Of a stretch of 64,000 nucleotides of DNA, positions 1 to 10,900 are shown one piece after another. The notes beneath the pieces were generated by a model. That model did no database searches and was not told where the DNA came from. It worked only from the letters and a program-made list of their open reading frames with translations. How positions within the stretch are numbered: position 1 is the first letter of the stretch; the number at the start of each line of letters is the position of its first letter. Source of the DNA: Linnemannia hyalina (taxonomy: Eukaryota; Mortierellomycota; Mortierellomycetes; Mortierellales; Mortierellaceae); contig JAHRHY010000009.1 of assembly GCA_019671135.1 (NCBI GenBank), positions 2,108,001-2,172,000 on the forward strand, given 5' to 3'. The translations under genes and the position numbers were made by a program.

Positions 1-446
1 ACCCAACACACGACCGGGCAACAAGCAGTCGCAGGAGTTGGGAGATGTGAAAGTGGGAGAGAATTGTTTACACTTGGTTGGAATTAATGGTATTTGAGAC
101 TGTTAATTCGGTAAGGTGTTATTTCCAGAGTCAGAAGGAAAGGCGCCACTAACTCTATTTTGCCGCGTATCGGATGGTAGCATGTTGTACCAATAGCCCC
201 TCTTGGTTTACAGCAGCATCTTCTTTTGAAAGTCTGGCCACTCTCAAATCTCAACCATGCCCTTCACGATTGATATAATCTGACCCTTCCGCTCCTCATA
301 GTCAATCTTTCCCACGTCCACCTCCTCCCTCCCAAAGCTCTAAGCGGTATGATATATTTTAACGTAACATCGCGGCATTGAATAAGTAGCCCAAAGAGGG
401 CTGTGGTTTGAACAAGCAAGCAAGGAAGGAAAGGGGGACAAAAAGA
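1..446. other. left-edge intergenic sequence
   Basis: I see no gene here. The sequence leads into the WD40 relic. Short open frames on both strands lack recognisable domains. It may hold further, more decayed remains of the relic, but I cannot align them by eye. Confidence 0.4.
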
Positions 447-818
447 CGTATGACAACTGCCCATGGTTTCGTAGTCCGTTTCTGGAAGTTATCATCACCA
501 GACCAACAGGTGCCATTCGCCGCTGCAGGAGAAGGATTGTGTTGCAACCATTGAGGGATTCTCTGGAGAAGTTGCAAGTATTGTTTGGAGACCAACAAGT
601 TGGAGTTCGCGACTGCTTGCCATGATGGGTCCATCCGTGCCTTGCAGGAGGTGGGGGATAACAATGGGTTAAGAAGAGTGTCTGTTCATCTGTTGTAATC
701 TTCTGGACCTGTTTTGATTGCCGCCTCAGGCGTCTTACTCCACGATGCCGTCGGTTTCAGCATGATGAATCGCAAGTTGCACTTGCAGCGCGGCGCTACT
801 GGATCTTCAGCCGGCTAA
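447..818 (+). pseudogene. 3' relic of a third NACHT-WD40 gene copy
   Basis: This stretch aligns with the last WD40 blades and C-terminus of the two downstream copies (compare 6300-6682 and 12840-13232). It shares the run encoding IVWRPNKLEFAT, the serine/glycine segment after it, and the terminal stop after a similar C-terminus. Reading is broken by indels (near 672) and by a TGG-to-TAA type change near 696. Homology continues into the 3' flank (about 840-1000 resembles 6720-6860), so it is the end of an older tandem unit and not a retrocopy. The rest of the copy is not in the window. Confidence 0.75.
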
Positions 819-2089
819 ACACACTCATGTTACATCTTCTGCTTTTTTTATTCAACAGTCTGAAGTTATGTTCTTGTATGAGATTGTACTATGCTTTTCT
901 GCGTCCAGTTTTGAATGCCCACCCACGAGCGGAAAAGAAAAAGAAATGTTGACAAGGAGGCAGGCACACTGGTGGGGAAGAGACCCTGGCATGAAGGCAA
1001 GAGAACTAACGATTTACGCGAATTTTGCTTCTTGTCTAGATCAAAACCTTGTTTCCGTAGAACTACTATCACGACGTTGTTTTTTTCAGGCACCATCGGG
1101 TGGGCTGGCTCAAAGTCTTCTTACAACCATCTCTCTCCCTCCTCCTTCGCCACTTCCTCCCTTCGCATGAAAACGCCTGGTATGATTTTCCTTTTCGTTT
1201 GCTTCTTGTGTAACAGCGTGACATGGTGGAGGTTTGGGCAGAAAAAGAAGGATTAAGAACACTGTCGACTCGTCCTGCCCATTTTCCTTCTTGCCCGCTT
1301 CTCACACACCTCCATCATCGTCTTCATCGCAGGCAAACAACATCTCTCTCATCCTACACTTTCTCCCTTCTCGTTCCTTACTCTCCATTGCCCATCAACT
1401 CTCCTTCTTAAATTCATCGTTTAAATCAACAAACACCTTGATCCCGACCAAATGTAAGAGCAACGCAACATCGTTAGGAAAGAAAAGAACGAGCATAGAC
1501 ACTATTAAATGCCTTCGTCACCTCATCAATAGCACGAACACGCATCCTTTCACAAGATTTTTTTCATATATAAACGGCGCACTCTAAAGACAAAGGGTAT
1601 CGTAGCAATGTACGTCCAAAGTCTATTACCTGACCGCAAACTGTGCTAACCTGATTTTTTCTTCTCAGTTCACAAAGACGGTCCGTCATCAAAGGATACG
1701 ATACTTTCAGCACTCAAAACCAAAAAACAACAACAAAAAAACGAGCGTGAGCATCTCTTTTTTCAAGAAGTAAGTCAAATGTTTCTGAACGAGTGTGTTC
1801 CATGGCCTTTATAACGTTAACCAAAGCTGCAAAAAAATACATATGACAATTGACATATTTGCTATCTTTGTCTCCTGTGTTAGTCTTCCGCCACCTCGAC
1901 CCTGACATTCACATATTGTCGCCATACTTCTTACCTCCATCAAGCGAAAAAGCACGTCAGCTAGTACAAGGTAACAGCACAAATGGCCTTATGCCACTCG
2001 CCTTCAATTTGTTTCGCACTTTTACAAAGCATGTATGGTCCGTTGTTTACACCCAACTACTGCGCCATTTTATTAGACCTTTCACCACG
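819..2089. other. duplicated spacer and 5' leader of copy A
   Basis: No independent gene is seen. The proximal part resembles the spacer after copy A and the distal part resembles the leader of copy B. A likely leader intron runs from the donor at 1971 to the acceptor at 2076 (106 bp). Copy B has a leader intron of identical length at the same place. The upstream in-frame ATG at 1850 would read through this intron, so I prefer the ATG at 2090. Confidence 0.55.
1567..1574 (+). promoter_or_regulatory. TATA-like box upstream of copy A
   Basis: TATATAAA sits just before a block (AACGGCGCACTCTAAAGA) that is conserved upstream of copy B near 7511-7528. In copy B the TATA part has changed to a CACAAAC context. 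It could be the copy A promoter, with the leader intron downstream; this is inference. Confidence 0.35.
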
Positions 2090-5000
2090 ATGAACAGCCA
2101 CTCTCTCTACCAACTGGATGATCATGTTCCTGGCAAGGAGAGCACCAACACCGCCCGGCGCACGGCCCAATCATTGAAACACCAGGCGCTCTCTGGGCAG
2201 TCCAATCAGTCCTGTGTCGCCTCTCATGAGGATTGGCTCCGCATGGATGCCTTTCCGGAGAATGTTGCCAACCCCGCTGTTAAAACTGTGTTGCCAGGTC
2301 TGCAGGAGCGGATTGAAAGAACTGCCCAGTTGCTCTACTGCAACATGTTGCTTCTCCAGGATTCAGACGTCTCTTCGTTATTTGACGCAGGAAAAACGAA
2401 TACGGCTGATGATCTCGCGAATGCTCCCCAGGCGCACACTCTCGACAAGGCTGAACAAAAGTGGCTGACAGAGGTCAAGGGGGACCCGATTGAGCTGGAT
2501 CGTATGCAATGGCTCGTTATCAAGATGGTCGAGGAGTTCATCGCGGACAGCACCAAGGACTCGACCAAAGTTGCCGAGATTGTCGCCCTTGGACCTGCTT
2601 TGCAGAGGGAGCCTTACCGCAAGCTGCTGTCTGCGTTCATCCGAGACTTTGACGATTCTCGCATTCTGGACGTCAACCTGCTCCAAGGTCTTGTCCAGCT
2701 GGTCCAGTCTGCCTCGCCTGGGTATTTGGTATCCGACGACTTGATCAAGGTCCTCAGCCTCCTCAGGACCCATTTGGAGGACACGCACCAGCACTCGTCT
2801 GAGCACCTTTGCCACCTCACACTGGCTGTCTCCATGATCTTCGATATCATGGCTGACCACAAGGTGAAGGATTTGGACCGAGTCATAGAGCACGAGCCAT
2901 TGTCTGCCGTTCTGTCAGGACTGAGGGACAGCTCTGATCCCTACTTGATGTATCAGGCTTGTTACGCCTTCCAAGCGCTTCAGTATGTACCTGATGATGA
3001 GACTGTTCTGCAGGCAGTATTGAGGCACTCGACCGGAGTTGTGGATGGCTTGGTCAAAGTCACAGGTGTCTTCAAGTTGGATTTGGGGTCGGTTCTGGAA
3101 GGATTGGAAAAGTTGCAAGAGGTGGCCGTCAGTGCGATTGGGGTGGCCGCTACTGTTTATGATGGCGTGAGATCATTGCGTGAAAGCGGTCGAGGGGTTT
3201 TGGAAAGTCTGAAGGAAGGGTTTGGGTCTGGTCAGAAGAGGCCATGGTATCCTGCCATCCGCGCCGCATATGCCTTTGTGCAAGCCGGCCAGTTGAAGGA
3301 TCTGAAGCAGCTGATCTATGAGGCACCCTGTCGCCAGGATCCTTTGTTCCAGTGGGGTATTTGCCAACTGCTGGGCGAGATTACAGTCGACACTGTATGG
3401 TCTATTGCCATACACCAGCAAGCCATTGACCTTCTTGGTCATCTCTACAAGGAGGATCAGGAATGGGGTCATGACGAGAGTGTCAAGACATGGATGGTGA
3501 CTATCCTTGGCACGTTAGGATCTTCTTCCGACGAATCCATCAGTAAATCCGCCAATGATCTGCTGCAGGAGTTCGACTTGGACAACACCCCCAGGACTCA
3601 GCGGCCTTACCCATTGAGATCCCATCTCCCTATCCCAGACTCGTCTCCGATCCTTGCCAAGGTCCAGAGCATCCCTTACATGGATCTTTTCCAAGAGGCC
3701 GTGATCGCCCCATTTTCGACAGAGCAGATCAAGGACTATGTCGAGCAATATGTTCCCCTCGAGCCAAAGACCTGGCGCACAGAGGACTACATGGACAAGC
3801 TGACGACCATTCCAAACCTCATGGACCTGGTTAGGAATCCGTTCCTGCTCTCACTCGCACTGGAAGCACTACCAGGTGTCATCGAGGGAAAGCAGGATCT
3901 GTCGACTATCAAAATCACTCGCGTTCAGCTATACGACACTTTCGTGGAGCACTGGAGCAATGTCAATAAGCGACGACTTCAGAGCAACACGTTGTCAATG
4001 GCAGATCGCATTGTGTTCGACGAACTTCTGGACATGGGATTTGTTTCCAAGAGCATTGAATATTCCACGAGGCTGGCGTTGGCGATCTTCGAGAAGCAGG
4101 ACGGGAACCCGATTGTCCAGTATGTTCACGACAAGAACTCCTGGAAAGCGCAATTCTTTGGACAAGATGCAGAAGTCCGGATCCTACGAGATTCGAGCCC
4201 TTTGACCCGCACCGGCAACCTGCACCGATTCCTTCATCGGTCCATGCTCGAGTACTTTCTGTCGCGCGCCATCTTTGACCCCAGTAAGCGGCAAGACCAC
4301 GGTGAATCAACTCAGCAGACGGATTCTGCTTTGTCGGACGACCAGTTGATCGATACCGACGGCCCTTTGTTCACGAGGAACCTTCTCATTGAGCCCTCTG
4401 TGGTCCAGTTCCTGAGCGATCGCGTAAAGCAGGTCACCTGGTTTAAGCGACATCTCCTGGCAGTCGTCGAGTTGTCCAAGTCGGACGCCCAAGCGAGCCA
4501 AGCTGCTGCTAACGCCATTACGATTCTGATCCGAGCCGGTGTACGATTCAATGGCGTCGATCTTCGAGGCGTTCGTATTCCTGGAGCGGATCTGTCCGGT
4601 GGTCAGTTTGACTCGGCACAACTACAGCATGCCGACTTGGCAGGTGTCAATCTCTCCAAGGCATGGATTCGACAGGCCGATCTCAGCCGTGCATTCATGG
4701 ATGGGACTCGATTTGGAGAGTTGCCGTATTTAGAGGCGTTGAAGAAGGTCTGGTCATGTGCCTTTTCGCCAGACGCCAAGTTTCTCGCGGCAGGTCTGGG
4801 CAACGGCAACATCAACATCTACGACACTGCAACCTGGACAAGGATTCAAGTGTTTCAAGGGCACAAAGACCGCGTTACAAGTCTCGCCTACTCGCCGAAC
4901 AGCCAATAACTTCTCTCTGGCAGCTGGGACAAGACGGCACGGCTTTGGAACAGCGAGACTGGTTCAACCGATTTCATTTTGGAGGGACACTCGGACAGGG

Positions 5001-6682
5001 TGACGGCGGTGGCGTTCTCACCAACGGGCCAGCAGGTCGCGTCGGCTAGTGATGATAAGTCGGTTAGGCTCTGGGACGCTCGAACCGGTGCTGCTGTTTT
5101 CGTTTTGACCAACAGCGCTGGCAGGGTTACCAGCATTGCCTATTCGCCCAACGGAATCACCATTGCCACCAGCTGGAATAAGATGATCCGAATCTTCGAC
5201 ACACTCTCCGGATTGCTTGTGCTGGAGACTTGCAAGGGCGGCGATCGGATTATGTGTCTGACATATTCACTTGATGACCAGCGAATCGCTACAGGCTCCT
5301 TAAAAGGTCAATTGCAACTGTGGGAGGCAGCAGCGACCACCCTGGGGCCCAAACGGACATGGACTGCACACATGGAAGAAATTGCCAGCATCGCCTTTTC
5401 ACCCGACGACCGATGGATCGCGTCATGCAGTCGAGATCGTACAGTGAAGCTGTGGGAATCCCATTCTGGCGCACTTATCTCATCATTTGTCAACCATACG
5501 GGCTTTGTCAACTGCATTCGGTTTTCACCAAGTGGCTGGTATATCGCCTCAGCAAGTGACGACAAGACTCTGCGACTGTGGGAGTTGAACTCTTTAAGCC
5601 TAGGACTTGACTCTTACGACTTACCAGATCCACAGGGATGTGCAACATACTCTTTGGACGGACGGCAGCTCATCACTGGCAGTCAACAGAAACCCATGCG
5701 ACAACTCAACGCGGATTCGGGAGACGTCGACTTTGTTTTTCCTGATCACCTGCACAACGTAAACTGCATTGCATTCTCCCCGGACGGCCTCCAGATAGCC
5801 ATTGGTGGTGTTGCGCAGGAAGTGACTCTATGGAGCGTTGAATCCCGCGCTGTCTCTTTTGTTCTTCGTGGGCACAAGTCCCGTGTGAATACTGTGGACT
5901 TCTCACCTTGCGGTCGCTGGCTTGCTTCAGGCAGTGAGGGCTCGGAGGTGCGGCTTTGGAATACTCGTTCAGGAGCAGGCGGTCGTGTTTTGATTGGCCA
6001 CTCGGGATGGGTACAGAGTGTTGCTTTTTCTCCGGATGGTTGTTGGATTGCATCAGCATGTATGGAGGGAAAGGTCCTACTCTGGGAGGCAGGCACTGGC
6101 GAACTCAAGGCAGATAAAGCGATCGATATCGGTTGTCTCAGACGGAATTATGTCGCTTATATGCCCGGCTGCCTCCAGGTCGCCTCCTGCCACGGAGACG
6201 GAGCCATTCGATTATGGGACGACGAGCAGCAACTTCAAGGCTTCCGATATATTTTGAAGCAGGACCAGGAGTGCTACAAATTTGCGTTCTCATCCTGCGG
6301 CCAGTGGGTAGCAACAACCCACAGCACCAGTGTTCGACTCTGGCGACTGCTATCCTCGTATCAGGATCGGGAGGCGCTACCATTGCAGGATCAGGATTGT
6401 ATGTCAACCATTGAAGGGTTCACAGAAGCTGTTAACGACATTGTTTGGAGACCCAACAAGTTGGAGTTTGCGACGACAAGTGCTGAAGGGTCGATTCGTG
6501 CCTGGCGGGTGGTGGAGGACAGTAATGGGTCAGGAAGAGTGTCTATTCGTCTGTTGTGGTCTTCTGGACCTGCTGTGCTAGTCGCTTCTGGTGTCATCCT
6601 CAATGATGTTATTGGTCTCGGTGCGATGAATCGTATGTTGCTCGTACAGCGCAGCGCTACTGGACCGGCTTCATCCGACTAG
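2090..6682 (+). pseudogene. NACHT-WD40 NLR-like gene, copy A (NACHT deleted, internal stop)
   Basis: Copy A should encode a STAND-type signalling ATPase. The preferred ATG (2090) aligns with the copy B start. The order is a variable N-terminus, an ARM/HEAT-like helical domain (about 2530-3560), the C-terminal part of NACHT and its helical subdomain (3680-4500), pentapeptide repeats (about 4545-4710), then about 14 WD40 repeats (4740-6590). There are two lesions. First, relative to copy B, 561 bp (187 codons) are missing at about 3680-3683, removing Walker A and Walker B without shifting the frame. Second, CAA has become TAA at 4907-4909 in WD repeat 2. Translation would stop after 939 residues; the WD40 remainder is open in the same frame to 6682. 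Leader intron 1971-2076. It is either a decaying gene or a source of an ATPase-less fragment. Confidence 0.8.
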
Positions 6683-7941
6683 AGCCACTCACCAAGTTGC
6701 GATCTCTTACTGTCTTTATACTAAACAACGAAGTTACCTTATTGTTGATATTGTATTATGCTTGTCCGTGTACATTTGAATCTGCATGAGTAGAGAAAGG
6801 AGTAGGAGGCAGGCATACAGGTGGGAGTGAGACCCTGGCACGAAGGCAAGAGAACAAAAGATTTTTGTGAAAACCAGAATTTTCTATCTCTTCTCGATCA
6901 AACCCATTTTCTGTAGATTTGAAGATCACAGCCGTTCCTTTCATTAATTCACTGATGGTGCCAGATCAGTGATCGTTGGGCGAAGTTATAAGAAAAGTCG
7001 GACGACCAACCTATCTCCATCACGGCTCCACCCAATCATAGAATTGTGCCTGTTCTACTCCCTGTCTCTTCCGTTTTTTCATAGTGCATGGTGTACCTTT
7101 GCATGATTTTTCTTTTTCTTTTCGTGTAACAACGTAGCATGCGATGGGAGGTTGAAAGGCGATGGGGCAAAACGGTTGGCTTGTTTTCCCACTCTTGACC
7201 TCGTCACTCATACAGTCCCATCGTCTTCATCATCCCACACGTCAACACCCTCATCCAATACCTTCTCCATTTTCATTCATTGATCTCCGCCACAAAGCAG
7301 TTCACTTGATCAGAATCAACTCTTGAATCAACAGACACCTTGATCTTGATCAAACGTAAGAGACTCGAACCATCACAACACAGCAACTTAATCTGCAACA
7401 AAAAGCGACAAGCATAAGACATTCAAAGTGTCCGTCACTGTCTTAAGGAGTGCCTCTGTCAACACTCATCCACAGCACTAACTGGCATCCTTTGACAGGA
7501 TTCCTCACAAACGGCGCACTCTAAAGACGCCTAAACTCTATTAAGAGATCTAACCTCACTTTCTCCTCCAATTCACATGGACAGCCCGCCACCTTCAAAA
7601 AGAAAAGGAAAAAGTAAAAAAACACGCGTGTGCCATATGTTCCTGGAAAATATGTGCTTGTACGACCTTACTGTAACCAATGTCAAGAAATACTCACGGC
7701 TATTGTCATCTTTGCAACCTTTGCTACCTGTGTTAGTCCCCTGCGACCTCAACTCTGACATTCATTGAGTGCCACAATATTCCTGTATTCGCCAGGTGTA
7801 AAAGATATCACAACCTGAACAAGGTAAGAGCGCATGGGATCTTTTACTACTCGACTGCAATTTGATCCGCACTTTCATAAAACTTATATATTCCGTTGTT
7901 GACACCAAACAGCCTCGCCATTTTATTAGGCCACTCACCAG
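6683..7941. other. spacer and 5' leader of copy B
   Basis: This duplicated intergenic sequence resembles 819-2089. It holds a likely leader intron (donor 7824, acceptor ending 7929, 106 bp) and the conserved AACGGCGCACTCTAAAGA block near 7511. A TTATATA at 7884-7890 lies inside the intron and is absent from copy A. No separate gene is seen. Confidence 0.5.
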
Positions 7942-10900
7942 ATGAACAACCACCCTCTCGACCAACTGGATGCCCATGTCCCTGACAATGACAGCTCCAA
8001 CACCACTCAACCTCCTCTCAGGAAGCGCGATAAATTTCGCAAGTTCTTTGGCATCCCCAAATCCTTGGCCAAGGTCAAGACCAAGTCGTCGACTCAGTCG
8101 TTGGACTCTCAGGATCCCTCCCATCAGTCAACTCGATCATTTGGTGCCTCTCAGGTCGACGACAGTTGGGACAACCTTTTGCCAATTGCGCAGACTGAGG
8201 ACCTTCTCCGCTCAGTCATCTTCCCGGAGAACGTCGCCAAACCTGCTGTCAAGACTTCATTGCCAGGTCTCCAGGAGCGCATCGAAAGGACTGAGCAATT
8301 GCTCTATTGCAACATTCTGCTTCACCAAGATTCGGTCATCTCTTCGTCATCTGTAACAAGAGAAAAGAAGGCGACTGTTGATCCCGCCAATGCTCCTCAG
8401 GCGCCCACTCTCAACAAGGCTGAACAAAAGTGGCTGACAAAGGTCAAGGAAGACCCAGTGGCACAAGATCGCTTACTGTGGCTCGTCACCCGGATGGCCG
8501 AGACATTGTCAGGGACAGCACCAAGGACTCGACCAAGGTTGCTGAGATCGTCGCTCTCGGACCTATTCTGCAGAGGGAGCCCTATCGCAAGCTGCTGTCG
8601 TCATTCATCGCCGACTTTGACGATTCTCTCATTTTGGACGTCAACCTGCTCCAAGGTCTTGTCCAGCTGGTCCAGTCTGCCTCGCCTGGGTATTTGGTAT
8701 CCGACGACTTGATCAAGGTCCTCAGCCTCCTCAGGACCCATTTGGAGGACACGCACCAGCACTCGTCTGAGCACCTTTGCCACCTCACACTGGCTGTCTC
8801 CATGATCTTCGATATCATGGCTGACCACAAGGTGAAGGATTTGGACCGAGTCATAGAGCACGAGCCATTGTCTGCCGTTCTGTCAGGACTGAGGGACAGC
8901 TCTGATCCCTATTTGATGTATCAGGCTTGCTACGCCTTCCAAGCGCTTCAGTATGTCCCTGATGATGAAACTGTTCTGCAGGCAGTATTGAGGCATTCGA
9001 CCGGAGTTGTGGATGGCTTGATCAAGATCATAAGTGTCCTCAAGTTGGATTTGGGGTCGGTTCTGGAAGGATTGGAAAAGTTGCAAGAGGTGGCCGTCAG
9101 TGCGATTGGGGTGGCCGCTACTGTTTATGATGGCGTGAGATCATTGCGTGAAAGCGGTCGAGGGGTTTTGGAAAGTCTGAAGGAAGGGTTTGGGTCTGGT
9201 CAGAAGAGGCCATGGTATCCTGCCATCCGCGCCGCGTATGCCTTTGTGCAAGCCGGTCAGTTGAAGGATCTGAAACAGCTGATCTATGAGGCACCCTGTC
9301 GCCAGGATCCTTTGTTCCAGTGGGGCATCTGCCAACTGCTGGGCGAGATTGCGGTCGACACTGTATGGGCTGTTGCCATACGCCAGCAAGCCATTGACCT
9401 TCTTGGTCATCTCTACAAGGAGGATCAGGAATGGGGTCATGATAAGAACGTCAAAGCATGGATGCTGACCATTGTCGGCACGTTGGGATCCTCACCCGAC
9501 GAAGCCGTCAACAACCGTGCCGTTGCTTTGTTCCAGAAACTCGACTTGGACAACACTCCCAGGACTCAGCGGCCTTACCCATTGAGATCCCATCTCCCTA
9601 TCCCGGAATCGTCTCTGATCCTTGACAAGGTCCAGAAGATCCCCTACTTGGAGTATGAACTCTACAAACTCCGAATGAGGCGACTCGACGATGCCAAACT
9701 GTCCATCTATATCTCTCCAATGGCCAAGGCCAACCTTCAAGCCCAGGACAACGAGGTCTTCCCGCTCATGGAAAAGATGCAGGAATTCTTGACCAGTGGC
9801 CGCCAAGTTATGTTGATCCTGGGAGATTCTGGGGCTGGCAAATCGACCTTCAACAAACATCTCGAGCATCGACTTTGGACAGAGTACAAGCGCGGCGGGC
9901 CTATTCCGCTCTTCATCAACCTCCCAGCTCTCGAGAGACCGGTCAAGGATCTGATGGGTGAGCAATTGAGGGAGCACAATTTCTCAGAGGAGCAGATCCA
10001 AGAGCTGAAGCAACATCGGCAGTTCATTGTTATTTGCGATGGGTACGACGAGAGCCAGCTCACCGTCAACATCCACAACTCCAACAGCTTCAACACCTCT
10101 GGACAATGGAGTGTCAAACTTGTCATCAGTTGCAGGAGCCAATACCTTGGCCAAGACTACTGCGACCGGTTTCTACCCCATGGAGGTGGTCACTACAACC
10201 GCCCTGGCGTCAATCTTTTCCAAGAGGCCGTGATCACCCCTTTTTCGGCAGAGCAGATCAAGGACTATGTCGAGCAATATGTTCCCCTCGAGCCAAGGAC
10301 CTGGCGCACAGAGGACTACATGAACAAGCTGACGACCATCCCTAACCTCATAGACCTGGTCAAGAACCCATTTCTACTCTCACTCGCGTTGGAGGCACTG
10401 CCTGGGGTCGTTGAGGACAAGCAGGATCTGTCGACTATCAAAATCACCCGTGCTCAGCTCTACGACACTTTCGTGGAGCACTGGAGCAATGTCAATAAGC
10501 GACGACTTCAGAGCAACACGTTGTCAATGGCAGATCGCATTATATTCGACGAACTTCTGGACATGGGATTTGTTTCCAAGAGCATTGAATATTCCACGAG
10601 GCTGGCGCTGGCGATCTTCGAGAAGCAGGAAGGGAACCCGATTGTCCAGTATGTTCACGAAAAGACCTCGTGGAAAGCTCGGTTCTTTGGACAGGATGCA
10701 GAAGCCCGGATCCTACGAGATTCGAGCCCTTTGACCCGCACCGGCAACCTGCACCGATTCCTTCATCGGTCCATGCTCGAGTACTTTCTGTCGCGCGCCA
10801 TCTTTGACCCCAGTAAGCGGCAAGACCACGATGAATCAACTCAGCAGACGGATTCTGCTTTGTCGGACGACCAGTTGATCGATACCGACGGCCCTTTGTT

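Noticed and set aside
1850..2089. Upstream ATG (1850) as start of copy A
   Set aside because: The extension reads through a leader intron that has the same position and length (106 bp) in copy B. Similarity between the protein starts begins at ATG 2090.
8500..8520. Programmed ribosomal frameshift in copy B
   Set aside because: No slippery heptamer or clear downstream structure is visible, and copy A needs no shift. A simple one-base loss is the economical explanation.
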